12,020 nt of DNA from Actinomycetales bacterium (GCA_017849335.1 JAFIHP010000023.1:1-12020), one strand, 5' to 3'; positions 1 to 7,123 are shown, counted from the stretch's first letter. Notes: generated by a model from the letters alone, not told the origin. A program made the numbers and translations.

Positions 1-2451
1 ACCGCCGTTGCGCAACAAGGTCAGCTGCGAACTGACCAGCGGGTCGGACTCGAAGTTGTTCTGGACCTGCTGCGGACCGGGGATCGTGGTGTTGCTCGGC
101 AGCTGGAGCACCCGGATCTTCCCGTAGTCAGGACCGGGGGCGGAGTCGACCGCCATGAACGCCGCCAGCGTCTGCCGTCGCTGCGGGGCGAAGGTCGTGG
201 TCAGCGAGAACGCCGGCTCGTCCTGACCCGGCATCTCCAGCGTGAGGTAGTACGGCGGCTGGAAGACCTGGCCGGCGCTGACCGTCGGGTCGTCCGGCAC
301 GATCCACACGTCGGTGCCGTTGTAGAAGGTCGAGGCATCGGTGACGTGGTAGCGGCTCATGATCGTGCGCTGCACCTTGAACTGGTCCTGCGGGTAGCGC
401 ACGTGCGCCTCGATCGACTGCGGCATCTGCGACGCCGGCTGGACGACTCCGGGGAACGCCTTCATCCACGTCTGAAGCACGGGGTCGCTGGGGTCCCAGG
501 CGTACAAGGTGACCGTGCCGTCGTAGGCGCCAACAACTGCCTTGACCGAGTTGCGCATGTAGTTGATCTGGTCGTTCGGCTGGAGCTGGGCCGGCAGCGT
601 CCGGGTGCTGATCGAGTCGGCCGTGGCGTCGCTCAGGCTCACGCGGCTGCTGTACGGGTAGTCGTTCGACATGGTGTAGCCGTCGACGATCCACTTGATC
701 CGCCCCTCGGCGACCACGGCGTACGGGTCCTGGTCGAGAGTGAGCCACGGCGCGACCTTCTCGACCCGGGTCAACGGGTCGCGGTCCCACATGATCCGCG
801 AGTCGGAGTTCACGAGGTCCGACAGCAGGATGTTGACGTCCTGGAACTTCGTCGCGAACAGCGCGCGGCCGAACAGCGAGCCCATCGACACGCCACCGGT
901 GCCCTGGTAGGTGTTCGTCTTCTGGCCGGTCGGACTCGCGTCGTCCGGGTAGTCCAGCTCGACGGACGGCGTGCCCTCCGGCGCGCCCACGATGCTGTAC
1001 AGCGGGCTCGCCTCGCCGAAGTACACCCGCGGCTGCGCGACGTCGAGCGTGCCCGACGGCGGGATGTCGCTCTCGAAGAAGTCCGGCTGGCCGTTGTCGA
1101 GCGCCGTGTTGTCGTAGGCGGCGACGAACCCGTAACCGTGGGTGTAGACGAGCCGGTCGTTCGTCCAGTTGCGCTGCCCGTCCGGGATGCCGGCGAGGTT
1201 GATCTCGCGTACGGCCACGACCGCTCCGCGCTGCTTGTCGTCGAGCGTGTAGCGGTCGACGTCCAGTCGCGGGTTGAAGGCGTAGTAGCCGCGGATCTGC
1301 TGGAGCTGGTTGTAGGTCGGCGACACGACGGCCGGGTCGAGCAGCCGGATGTTCGTGAGCGTCCCCTGGCTCGCCTTGATCGTCTGCGCGGTCGGCGCGG
1401 AGACGGTGCCCGGGTAGGCCTCGATGTCGGCGTCGGCTATGTCGTAGGCGTCGCGCGTCGCGCTGATGTTCCGGTCGAGGTACGGCTGCTCCTTGACGAG
1501 CTCGCTCGGACGGACCTGGAACTGCTGCACGAAGATCGGGTAGATCGTGCCGATGGCCAGGCTGCTGGCCACCATCAGGACCGCGCCGATCGTCGGGATC
1601 GCCCAGTGCCGTCGGAACGCGTTCACGAAGAACAGCACCGCGACGAGCAGCGACACCGCGACCATGATGTTCAACGCGGGCAGCACTGCGTGCACGTCGG
1701 TGTACTTCAGGCCGGTGAACCCGGCGACGAGCTGCTGGCTCTGCGTGACCAGCTCGAAGCGGTCGTACCAGTACGAGACGGCCTTCAGCAGGACGAAGAG
1801 GCCGATCAGCACGCTGATCTGCGCCTGGGCAGCCGCGGTGGCACGATCACCGCGCGGCTGAAGCCGCAGCCCGCCGTACAGGTACTGCACGACCGCGACC
1901 ACGATGAGGCAGACGACCACCAGCACGAACGCGAAGCTGATGACGAACCGGATGAACGGAAGCGTGAACGTGTAGAACGAGAGGTCGAGACCGAACTGAG
2001 GGTCGGTGATCCCGAACGGCACCGCGTTGCGCCACAGCAGGTAGCTGCCCCACTCCGACGAGGCCGACAGGCCCCCAGCCAGTCCGGCGAGGACGCTGAC
2101 GGCGATCGTGATGCGGCGCCGGTAGGGGTCCAGGCCGATCCGGTACCGCTCGAGGCTCGCCTGCTCCGGCGTCATGCCGCGGAACGTCGGGCGGGTGCGC
2201 CATGCGAGCCACATCGACGCGCCGACCGCGACGCCGAGAACGACGCCGAAGACCGCGAACAGCAAGGCGCGGGTCAGCAGCGAGGTCGAGAACACCTCGG
2301 TCTGGTCGACCGAGGAGAACCACAGCCAGTCCGTGTAGAACGCCGTGAAGATCAGCCAGGCGACCACCAGCAGAGCGAGCACGATGATCGTCGGCAGCAG
2401 CACACCGCGACGGCGTGCGGGGGCGTCGGGACCTCGCTGGTCGGTCGTCAT
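1..2451 (-). CDS. UPF0182 family integral membrane protein (3' end beyond window)
   Basis: The 817 in-window codons match UPF0182 (M. tuberculosis Rv3193c type), a family of roughly 1000 residues with no established function; about 150-180 C-terminal residues lie off the left edge. Start is ATG at 2451, 9 bp after the protease stop codon, with no strong SD, so translation probably follows from the upstream gene. About seven hydrophobic spans lie at residues ~18-38, 60-84, 113-129, 163-192, 210-228, 254-276 and 284-304. A large soluble, probably extracytoplasmic region follows. Family-typical blocks there include NWTNDRLVYTHGYGF, PRVYFGE, YMRNSVKAVVGAYDGTV and AHVRYPQD, and the window ends just after VSSQLTLLRNGG. 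Family and topology are seen in the sequence. A role in the envelope alongside the protease is inference from operon position. Confidence 0.95.
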   Translation of the reverse strand, partial: MTTDQRGPDAPARRRGVLLPTIIVLALLVVAWLIFTAFYTDWLWFSSVDQTEVFSTSLLTRALLFAVFGVVLGVAVGASMWLAWRTRPTFRGMTPEQASLERYRIGLDPYRRRITIAVSVLAGLAGGLSASSEWGSYLLWRNAVPFGITDPQFGLDLSFYTFTLPFIRFVISFAFVLVVVCLIVVAVVQYLYGGLRLQPRGDRATAAAQAQISVLIGLFVLLKAVSYWYDRFELVTQSQQLVAGFTGLKYTDVHAVLPALNIMVAVSLLVAVLFFVNAFRRHWAIPTIGAVLMVASSLAIGTIYPIFVQQFQVRPSELVKEQPYLDRNISATRDAYDIADADIEAYPGTVSAPTAQTIKASQGTLTNIRLLDPAVVSPTYNQLQQIRGYYAFNPRLDVDRYTLDDKQRGAVVAVREINLAGIPDGQRNWTNDRLVYTHGYGFVAAYDNTALDNGQPDFFESDIPPSGTLDVAQPRVYFGEASPLYSIVGAPEGTPSVELDYPDDASPTGQKTNTYQGTGGVSMGSLFGRALFATKFQDVNILLSDLVNSDSRIMWDRDPLTRVEKVAPWLTLDQDPYAVVAEGRIKWIVDGYTMSNDYPYSSRVSLSDATADSISTRTLPAQLQPNDQINYMRNSVKAVVGAYDGTVTLYAWDPSDPVLQTWMKAFPGVVQPASQMPQSIEAHVRYPQDQFKVQRTIMSRYHVTDASTFYNGTDVWIVPDDPTVSAGQVFQPPYYLTLEMPGQDEPAFSLTTTFAPQRRQTLAAFMAVDSAPGPDYGKIRVLQLPSNTTIPGPQQVQNNFESDPLVSSQLTLLRNGG

Positions 2452-2460
2452 CTGGCCAAC

Positions 2461-3612
2461 CTACGACGCCGACGGGGCCGGGCACGCGGGCAGGGTCTTG
2501 CCGGCGTCGTAGTCGGTGATCGCGGTGATCGCCTCGGTCAACGTGGAGACGGGCACGACCGTCAGCCCGTCGGGCACGTGGCCGGCCGCCTCGGCGCAGT
2601 GATCCTTCGGCATGAGGAACAAGGTGGCACCCGCGTTGCGCGCGCCCGCGAGCTTCTGCCGGATGCCGCCGATCGGCCCGACCGTGCCGTCCGGGTCGAT
2701 CGTCCCGGTCCCGGCGATGTGGTGCCCCGCCGTGAGGTCCTCGGGGCTGAGCTTGGCCACGATGCCAACCGCGAACATCAGCCCGGCACTGGGACCACCC
2801 ACGTCCTCGAGGGTGAAGTCGATCGGGAACCCGGCGGAGTACAGCGGACCGACGCCGATCCCGATGTACGGCACCGACGCGTCGTCCGGATTGGCCGCGG
2901 ACGTGACCGACACCGTCATCGGCGCGCCGTCGCGCTCGATGTCGAGGGCGAACGTGGTCCCGACCGGCTTGGCCCGGATCGCCTCCGCGACCTGCGCCGA
3001 GGTCGTCACGGGGGTCCCGTCGACCGACACGATGGTGTCCTTGGGCTGCAGCACCCCGTCGGACGGCGAGTCGGAGTACACCGCGGTGACGACGATGTCG
3101 GTGGTGACCGGCTTGCCCAGGTAGCCCATCGCCGCCGCCACGGCGTTCGACTCCGAGGTGCTGAAGAGCATGGCCTGCCGCGTGCGCACCTCCTCCCCGG
3201 TCACGTCGTCGGGGAACAGCAGCTCGCGGGGCACGACGGCGTCCGCGGAGTTGAACCAGGCCGCGATGGCCGTGGCGAAGGTCAGTCCGCCTCGCGGCCC
3301 GCCGGACTCCAGGACGGTCGTCATGTCGAGCGCGCCGTCGACCGGGTAGGTCTGGGTCCCGGTGATCGAGATCACCGGCTGCCCGTCGGCGTCGCCCACG
3401 ACATTGAACGTGGGCCCGGGTGCGAGCTTGACGAACGGGACCGGAAGCAGGAACGCGACGGCCAGCAGCACCAGCAGCGTCGCGCCGCTGGCGACGAGGA
3501 CCCACCCGCGGCGGGAGAGGCCCCGGCGTGCGGGTGCGACCGACGGGTCCGCTCCCCCGTCCGGGTCGGCGGGCACGTCGACGGTCGCGTCGTCGGGCGT
3601 CGAGCCCGACAT
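2461..3612 (-). CDS. Membrane-anchored PDZ / Lon-like serine protease
   Basis: 383-residue protein of the actinobacterial YlbL/Rv3194c type. A Pro/Asp-rich cytoplasmic N-terminus (1-30) precedes one membrane span (~36-58). A PDZ-like domain lies at ~170-238 (SDGVLQPKDTIVSVDGTPV) and a Lon-type proteolytic domain at ~248-372. The Ser-Lys dyad is visible: Ser275 in GGPSAGL and Lys320 in GGIRQKLAGA, 45 residues apart (43 in E. coli Lon, from memory). It has no ATPase domain, so it should act outside the membrane without ATP. Substrates are unknown. ATG at 3612 is preferred because AGGAG at 3624-3628 sits 11 nt upstream. A GTG at 3624 would overlap the upstream stop as GTGA, but the AGGAG then abuts it, leaving no spacer. 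It is second in the operon, between the 67-residue protein and UPF0182. Confidence 0.95.
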   Translation of the reverse strand: MSGSTPDDATVDVPADPDGGADPSVAPARRGLSRRGWVLVASGATLLVLLAVAFLLPVPFVKLAPGPTFNVVGDADGQPVISITGTQTYPVDGALDMTTVLESGGPRGGLTFATAIAAWFNSADAVVPRELLFPDDVTGEEVRTRQAMLFSTSESNAVAAAMGYLGKPVTTDIVVTAVYSDSPSDGVLQPKDTIVSVDGTPVTTSAQVAEAIRAKPVGTTFALDIERDGAPMTVSVTSAANPDDASVPYIGIGVGPLYSAGFPIDFTLEDVGGPSAGLMFAVGIVAKLSPEDLTAGHHIAGTGTIDPDGTVGPIGGIRQKLAGARNAGATLFLMPKDHCAEAAGHVPDGLTVVPVSTLTEAITAITDYDAGKTLPACPAPSAS

Positions 3613-3620
3613 CGGCGTGC

Positions 3621-3824
3621 TCACTCCTGCGGGGACTTGTCGTCGGGGCGGATCACCCGCGCGTTGCTGGGCATGGGGCGTTCCATCGCCTCCTGCATGC
3701 GGCGCAGGCGTTCCATCGAGTCCTCCGCGGTCGTGGGCTTGACCGGCCGGCTGCGCAGCATGACGAACAGCACCGCCAGCACGGTGGCGCCCAGAGGGAT
3801 CAACCACCACAGCAGTGCCTGCAC
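3621..3824 (-). CDS. Small single-span membrane protein, unknown function
   Basis: 67 residues starting at GTG 3824, chosen because GAGGAG (3832-3837) lies exactly 7 nt upstream. A longer reading from ATG 4091 exists, but its upstream part is Arg-rich, reads through this ribosome site and looks like no protein. Residues ~2-23 form one hydrophobic span starting with Trp/Leu. The rest is a charged tail with a short amphipathic stretch (SMERLRRMQEAMERP, ~36-50) and an acidic end, probably cytoplasmic. It resembles tiny membrane proteins that accompany proteases, but I recognise no named family. It is first in the operon; its stop lies 8 bp before the protease ATG, and the protease SD lies inside its last codons. 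Confidence 0.75.
   Translation of the reverse strand: MQALLWWLIPLGATVLAVLFVMLRSRPVKPTTAEDSMERLRRMQEAMERPMPSNARVIRPDDKSPQE
3624..3628 (-). promoter_or_regulatory. Shine-Dalgarno deciding the protease start
   Basis: AGGAG on the minus strand lies 11 nt before ATG 3612 and inside the end of the small upstream gene. It favours ATG 3612 over GTG 3624. Confidence 0.6.
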
Positions 3825-3831
3825 CGAACGA

Positions 3832-3837
3832 CTCCTC
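3832..3837 (-). promoter_or_regulatory. Shine-Dalgarno of the small membrane-protein gene
   Basis: GAGGAG on the minus strand lies 7 nt before GTG 3824. It sets the short 67-residue reading. Confidence 0.7.
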
Positions 3838-3898
3838 GATCCGAACCAGCACCGGCCTCTGCGTCGAGTGGGACGCCGGGTCGCCTGGTTGCGTTCCC

Positions 3899-3904
3899 AG
3901 GGTA
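3899..3904 (-). promoter_or_regulatory. Possible -10 element for the protease/UPF0182 operon
   Basis: TACCCT on the minus strand fits the actinobacterial TANNNT -10 pattern and lies about 75 bp before the first gene of the leftward operon. No recognisable -35 hexamer sits 17 bp upstream, so this is only a candidate. Confidence 0.25.
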
Positions 3905-3935
3905 CGCGATGGATCTCGCCGTCCCTCGACGCGAC

Positions 3936-4007
3936 TTGGACCCCCGGGGGCACTTCGGGCCGCTCGCCTTCCCCTTGCGAACGGACCGTGTTATCCCGGG
4001 GGTCCAA
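3936..4007. repeat. 13-bp perfect inverted repeat, 46-bp spacer
   Basis: Left arm TTGGACCCCCGGG (3936-3948) is the exact reverse complement of right arm CCCGGGGGTCCAA (3995-4007). It sits about 110-180 bp upstream of the leftward operon. It could be paired operator sites or the stem of a structured leader RNA. Arms and coordinates are read directly; function is inference. Confidence 0.7.
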
Positions 4008-4107
4008 CGCGCCAGAACCTACGGATCCGCGGGCCCGCGAGTCAACGCCAATGGCGATCCCGACGGAGCTCGGTGTGGAAGACCTGTGCATGTGCTGTTG
4101 ATGCCGT

Positions 4108-4174
4108 GGCGTGTCGGTGTGGACGGTGGGTGCACGACCCTGGGGACACGGCTGGGGGCAGGTAGCGACACGCC
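4108..4174. repeat. 9-bp perfect inverted repeat, 49-bp spacer
   Basis: GGCGTGTCG (4108-4116) pairs with CGACACGCC (4166-4174). It lies ~90-155 bp past the NUDIX stop. At this length and GC content, chance is a realistic explanation. Confidence 0.4.
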
Positions 4175-4264
4175 GCCCTGACCAGCGCTTTCACTGCGAA
4201 CAGGCTGTGGACGCAAGAAAGTGCCTGCCGACCACGTTCCGGTCACGCCGCCGTCACGCGACGT

Positions 4265-4825
4265 TCACCCCGACGTCCCGTCCGGCGCGAGAACGGCGTC
4301 GACCAGCGCCCGGACCGAGTCGTCCACGCCGGCCGGGAGGGCGTCGAGCGGGAACCAGCGCAGATCGTCGGACTCCGCGCTGATCGACTCCCGGGCGTCT
4401 CGTCCGACGACGGCGAGGTACTGGACGTCCCAGTGCACGGTGGGGCCGCCCGAGCACGTGAGTGCGTGCCGGTCCAGTCGAAGCGGCTCATCGCTGATCG
4501 TGACGCCGTCGATGCCGCTCTCCTCCCGGGCCTCGCGCAGCGCCGTGCCGCGCAGGGAGAGGTCAGCGGGTTCGCAGTGCCCGCCGAGCTGCAACCACCG
4601 GCCGACCCGCGGGTGGAGCGTCAGCAAGGTGCGCGTGCGGTCCTCATCGACGACGAGGGCGCTCCCGGTGAGGTGACCCGGGGCGTTGTCGCGTGACATC
4701 GCCAACGGATACGACCGCAGGTGAGCCAGGTACTCCTGCGCGAGGATCGCCTGCGCGGGGTCGGGCGGCCTCCACGCGTCGAGGACCGCCCGGGCGTCGG
4801 CGTGCAGAAGGTCGAAACCGGTCAC
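4265..4825 (-). CDS. NUDIX hydrolase
   Basis: 186-residue protein of the NUDIX superfamily, whose members cleave nucleoside diphosphates linked to another group (X) using divalent metal. The Nudix box is at residues ~81-105: GGHCEP, then REAREESGI, where Glu98, Glu101 and Glu102 are the expected metal ligands. The spacing between the opening glycines and REAREE is one residue longer than the textbook consensus, and the first Glu position is not clearly filled (Asp88 nearby). Later blocks HWDVQYLAVV and DLRWFPLDALP fit the fold. Substrate cannot be told from sequence. Start is GTG 4825, which overlaps the TGA of the upstream DUF2342 gene in a GTGA junction with no independent SD, so translation is probably coupled. 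Confidence 0.92.
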   Translation of the reverse strand: MTGFDLLHADARAVLDAWRPPDPAQAILAQEYLAHLRSYPLAMSRDNAPGHLTGSALVVDEDRTRTLLTLHPRVGRWLQLGGHCEPADLSLRGTALREAREESGIDGVTISDEPLRLDRHALTCSGGPTVHWDVQYLAVVGRDARESISAESDDLRWFPLDALPAGVDDSVRALVDAVLAPDGTSG

Positions 4826-6195
4826 TGGTCGGTGGGGTCGCCTTCGGCCGCCGGCGGGGTGTCGGGGAGGTCGAACTGCAGCTCGGTCGCGCTGTCCTCG
4901 ACGAATCCGAGCGGGTCCGCGAGGTCGTCCGGTCCGGGCAGGAGGTCCGGGTGGCCCCAGAGGGCGTCGCGTGCCTGCGCGCCGCGCCCGGCCCGCACGA
5001 CCGCGAACAGCGTCGCCGCCTCGCGCGCCAGCCGCGGGCGCAGCTCCATGCCCACGAGGTTGGCGAAGGTCTTCTCGGCGGGTCCGCCCGCCGCCCGCCG
5101 GCGCCGCGTCGTCTCGCGCAGGGACGCGGCCGACGGGAGCCGGCCGTCGACGGCCTGGTCGACGACGTCGTCGACCCAGCCCTCGACGAGGGCCAGCAGC
5201 GTCTCCAGCCGGGCGAGCGCGGCCCGCTGCTCCGGGGTGTCCTCCGGCTGCAGCAGCCCGTTGGCCATGAGCTCCTGCAGCGCCTGCGGGTTGGACACGT
5301 CGATCCCGCTCATCGCGTCGCGCATGCGGTCCGGGTCGACGCGCACGCCGCGCGCGTACTCCTCGATCGCTCCGTGCACGCGACCGCGCAGCCACGGCAC
5401 GTGCGCGAACAGCCGCTGGTGGGCGGACTCGCGCAGGGCCAGGTACAGGCGGACGTCGTCGGCCGGCAGGCCCAGGCCCGCTCCGTACTCCTCGACGTTG
5501 CGCGGGAGCAGGGCGGGCTGGGCATTGTCCGTCAGCGGGATCCCGATGTCCGACGAGCTGACGACCTCCCCGGCCAGCGCGGCCAGGCCCTGCCCCAGCT
5601 GCGCGCTGAACGCGACCACACCCAGCTGCTGCATCATCTGCAGCATCGGTCCCATCATCTGGGCCAGCTCCGGTGGCACGCCCCCCGGCAGCATCGCCCG
5701 CAGCTCCTCCGGGAGCTGCTCGGCCAGCGCGGCGGGGTCGATCTCGGTTCCGGACACGCCGGCGACGGACTGGCCGACGACCTCCTGCATGTGCTGGGCG
5801 ATCGGACGCACGATGGTCTGCCACGCGCCGCCGGTGGCCTCGAACCACTCCGAGCGGCTCCAGGCGGCCGCCGGGAGGCCCGTGGCCGGGAAGGACACGA
5901 CCGGGTCGAGCCAGACGTCCGCGAGGCGCACGGCGTCGTCGACGGCACGCCGCTGGGCGTCCGACACCGAGGGGTCCCCCGCCTGAGCGAGCGTCTTGCG
6001 GGCGACGTCGGACACCATCGACCAGTTCACCGGGCCGCCGGCGTCGGGAGCATTCGCCCCGGCCTGCATCATCGCGCCCAGCTGCTGGAGGGCCGCGCCG
6101 AGCGAGCCGAGGTCGAAGGCGCCCCCCTGGCCACCGGGGCCGTCACGACCGTCGCCGGTGTCGTCAGGAAGGCCGAATCCGAACGGGACGCTCAT
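4822..6195 (-). CDS. DUF2342 / TIGR03624 'zinc-dependent metalloprotease-like' protein
   Basis: 457 residues of the actinobacterial DUF2342/Zincin_2-related family (M. tuberculosis Rv3195 type), often annotated as a zinc metalloprotease or F420-associated hydrolase; no activity is established that I know of. A Gly/Asp-rich start (1-30) and a Met/Gln-rich helical stretch (~160-205) precede the region where the family's zinc motif should be (~251-270: ALRESAHQRLFAHVPWLR). That segment reads R255-E-S-A-H259, so the first His of HEXXH is Arg. Near the C-terminus are GGPAEKTFANLVGMELRPR (~370-388) and ALWGHPDLLP (~411-420), typical of the family. There is no signal peptide or membrane span, so it is probably cytoplasmic. 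Start is ATG 6195 with no SD; a close upstream -10-like element suggests leaderless mRNA. It is followed by the coupled NUDIX gene. Confidence 0.92.
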   Translation of the reverse strand: MSVPFGFGLPDDTGDGRDGPGGQGGAFDLGSLGAALQQLGAMMQAGANAPDAGGPVNWSMVSDVARKTLAQAGDPSVSDAQRRAVDDAVRLADVWLDPVVSFPATGLPAAAWSRSEWFEATGGAWQTIVRPIAQHMQEVVGQSVAGVSGTEIDPAALAEQLPEELRAMLPGGVPPELAQMMGPMLQMMQQLGVVAFSAQLGQGLAALAGEVVSSSDIGIPLTDNAQPALLPRNVEEYGAGLGLPADDVRLYLALRESAHQRLFAHVPWLRGRVHGAIEEYARGVRVDPDRMRDAMSGIDVSNPQALQELMANGLLQPEDTPEQRAALARLETLLALVEGWVDDVVDQAVDGRLPSAASLRETTRRRRAAGGPAEKTFANLVGMELRPRLAREAATLFAVVRAGRGAQARDALWGHPDLLPGPDDLADPLGFVEDSATELQFDLPDTPPAAEGDPTDQ

Positions 6196-6203
6196 GCATC
6201 AAC

Positions 6204-6209
6204 GGTATA
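6204..6209 (-). promoter_or_regulatory. Candidate -10 for a leaderless DUF2342 transcript
   Basis: Minus-strand reading just upstream of ATG 6195 is TATACCGTTGATGC. TATACC or the overlapping TACCGT (TANNNT) lies 6-8 nt before the ATG, the spacing seen in actinobacterial leaderless genes. No SD and no clear -35 are present. Confidence 0.35.
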
Positions 6210-6274
6210 CGCCGTCGGCGCCGTCAGCCGGCGCGGCGTGTTCGCCCTCAGCGAGCGGGCCCGGGCACGGCGAA

Positions 6275-6300
6275 GGGGGGCGACCATGCGGTCGCCCCCC
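6275..6300 (-). terminator. GC-rich hairpin after the DUF5679 gene
   Basis: GGGGGGCGACC (6275-6285) and GGTCGCCCCCC (6290-6300) form a perfect 11-bp stem around an ATGC loop. It lies about 30 bp past the stop of the leftward zinc-ribbon gene and before the DUF2342 promoter. There is no U-run, as is common for actinobacterial terminators. Confidence 0.75.
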
Positions 6301-6331
6301 TCGCTCGGTCAGTCCAGACGGACCGGCGCGA

Positions 6332-6487
6332 TCAGGCCTTGCCCAGGATCCGGGTCACCTTGGTGCCGCAGACCGGGCAGATGCCCTTGGCGAAGCGGCG
6401 GCCGTTCGTCTCCTCGACGTGGCCGGTGAACTCCCGCTTCTCCTTGCACTTCACGCAGTACGCCTCGCCGGTGTAGCTCTCGGCCAT
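6332..6487 (-). CDS. DUF5679 small zinc-ribbon protein
   Basis: 51 residues with two CxxC pairs: Cys11/Cys14 (YCVKCKEKREF) and Cys37/Cys40 (ICPVCGTKV), which should bind one structural zinc. This is the DUF5679 pattern, a small conserved actinobacterial protein of unknown role. Many Lys/Arg residues (GRRFAKG, KVTRILGKA) would allow nucleic-acid or ribosome binding, but that is inference. Start ATG 6487 is well supported: AGGAGG (6493-6498) lies 5 nt upstream. A longer frame to 6538 adds a Pro/Arg-rich stretch that reads through the ribosome site. It appears monocistronic, with a candidate -10 upstream and a hairpin terminator downstream. Confidence 0.88.
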   Translation of the reverse strand: MAESYTGEAYCVKCKEKREFTGHVEETNGRRFAKGICPVCGTKVTRILGKA

Positions 6488-6492
6488 GGGGC

Positions 6493-6498
6493 CCTCCT
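6493..6498 (-). promoter_or_regulatory. Shine-Dalgarno of the DUF5679 gene
   Basis: AGGAGG on the minus strand, 5 nt before ATG 6487, sets the 51-residue reading. Confidence 0.8.
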
Positions 6499-6545
6499 TC
6501 AGTCCTCGTCTCGCCCACGGCGGCGGTAGGTGCCGCATCGCAGGC

Positions 6546-6574
6546 GGCCGGTGTGCCGGCCCGGGGCAACCCTA
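6546..6574 (-). promoter_or_regulatory. Candidate -10 and leader hairpin of the DUF5679 gene
   Basis: TAGGGT on the minus strand (6569-6574) fits TANNNT. Just downstream in the predicted leader is a perfect GGCCGG-TGTG-CCGGCC hairpin (6546-6561). No -35 is recognisable. The hairpin is seen directly; the promoter is a guess. Confidence 0.3.
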
Positions 6575-6620
6575 GGGCAGCGGTCCCCCGATGCCGGGCA
6601 GGCGGGGCACCGCGACGGGG

Positions 6621-6656
6621 GAACAAATCATCTGATAACGGGAGGAAAGAAGCAAA
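6621..6656. promoter_or_regulatory. AT-richer patch with small palindrome upstream of the VOC gene
   Basis: Within very GC-rich DNA, 6621-6656 is unusually A/T-rich. It holds ATCA-TC-TGAT (6627-6636), a -10-like GATAAC (6634-6639) and a GGAGGA (6641-6646) with no start codon close behind. It may be the VOC gene promoter with an operator. Confidence 0.3.
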
Positions 6657-6698
6657 TCCCGGGTTCCGGAGCTCGGGCGGCCGTGCCAGGCTCGAGGA

Positions 6699-7070
6699 AT
6701 GACGACGAACACACCGGTCGCACGCCTGTCCTGCATCGCGCTGGACTGCCCCGACGCCCGGTCGCTCGCCGAGTTCTACGCGGCGATCACCGGCTGGCCG
6801 ATCTCCCCGGAGGCCGACGACGACTGGGTCCAGCTGGACTCCGGCGGAGCCGTCGACCTGGCATTCCAGCAGGTCGACGAGTACCAGCCTCCCCGCTGCC
6901 CCGGTCAGGAGAGCCCACAGCAGGCACACCTGGACCTGGTCGTCGACGACCTCGACGAGGGCGAGCGACGAGTGCTCGCCCTCGGGGCGACCAAGCATGC
7001 CGTTCAGCCCGGGACGGGCTTCCGGGTGTTCCTGGACCCGGCCGGACACCCCTTCTGCCTGGTCCGCTGA
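6699..7070 (+). CDS. VOC family (glyoxalase-like) protein
   Basis: 123 residues, one vicinal-oxygen-chelate domain of the Glyoxalase_6 type with two beta-alpha-beta-beta-beta halves. The first half is residues ~7-60 (LSCIALDCPDARSLAEFY, AAITGW, DWVQLDSGG). The second is ~76-123 (QAHLDLVVDDLDEG, ending DPAGHPFCLVR). His77 in HLDL is a possible metal ligand, but a complete His/Glu ligand set is not evident, so it could be a non-enzymatic binding protein. Substrate cannot be assigned. ATG 6699 is the only in-frame start nearby; GAGGA touches it directly, which is too close for an ideal SD. It lies 211 bp from the divergent zinc-ribbon gene. Confidence 0.92.
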   Translation: MTTNTPVARLSCIALDCPDARSLAEFYAAITGWPISPEADDDWVQLDSGGAVDLAFQQVDEYQPPRCPGQESPQQAHLDLVVDDLDEGERRVLALGATKHAVQPGTGFRVFLDPAGHPFCLVR

Positions 7071-7117
7071 GCGCGCACCCGGACCGCGCACCCGGCGCCC
7101 GCTTGCTTACCCCGCTC

Positions 7118-7123
7118 TAACCT
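7118..7123 (+). promoter_or_regulatory. Possible -10 for the secreted-protein gene
   Basis: TAACCT fits TANNNT about 105 bp before the ATG. No -35 sits at a proper distance, and TTGCTT (7103-7108) is only 9 nt upstream. Weak candidate. Confidence 0.2.

Larger units (their letters stand above)
3825..4264. other. 440-bp gap without a convincing gene
   Basis: This lies between the end of the NUDIX gene and the start of the leftward operon. Open frames cross it on both strands, but their products are Arg/Pro/Ser-rich and unlike proteins. It holds two perfect inverted repeats with long spacers, a 12-bp palindrome CGCGGGCCCGCG (4028-4039) and a candidate -10 for the operon. I could not match it to RNase P RNA, tmRNA, SRP RNA or a known riboswitch. 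It probably serves as 3' end and promoter region, possibly also encoding a structured RNA. Confidence 0.5.

Noticed and set aside
3622..3624. GTG 3624 as protease start with a GTGA overlap
   Set aside because: AGGAG directly abuts the GTG with no spacer. ATG 3612 has an 11-nt spacer.
3853..4091. N-terminal extension of the small membrane protein, or of the protease, into the gap
   Set aside because: The extensions are Arg/Ser/Pro-rich and read through a well-placed GAGGAG; starts at GTG 3824 and ATG 3612 are better.
346..4101. 1251-residue open frame on the + strand
   Set aside because: It runs antisense to UPF0182 and the protease, is rich in Arg, His, Asp and Val, and lacks domain motifs. 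It reflects GC bias on the opposite strand of real genes.
4070..4215. DnaA-box-like TGTGGA sites suggesting a replication origin
   Set aside because: The sites are poor matches to the 9-bp box, there is no AT-rich unwinding region, and no dnaA, dnaN or plasmid replication gene is near.
3825..4264. Known structured RNA such as RNase P RNA, tmRNA, SRP RNA or a riboswitch
   Set aside because: No hallmark conserved segments of these RNAs were recognised by eye. A covariance-model scan would be decisive.
4693..6429. 578-residue open frame on the + strand
   Set aside because: Shadow of the DUF2342 and NUDIX genes, Arg/Gly/His-rich and crossing a terminator hairpin.
7073..7095. Direct repeat GCGCACCCGG, two copies 13 bp apart
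   Set aside because: Short, very GC-rich and only two copies; no array or element context.
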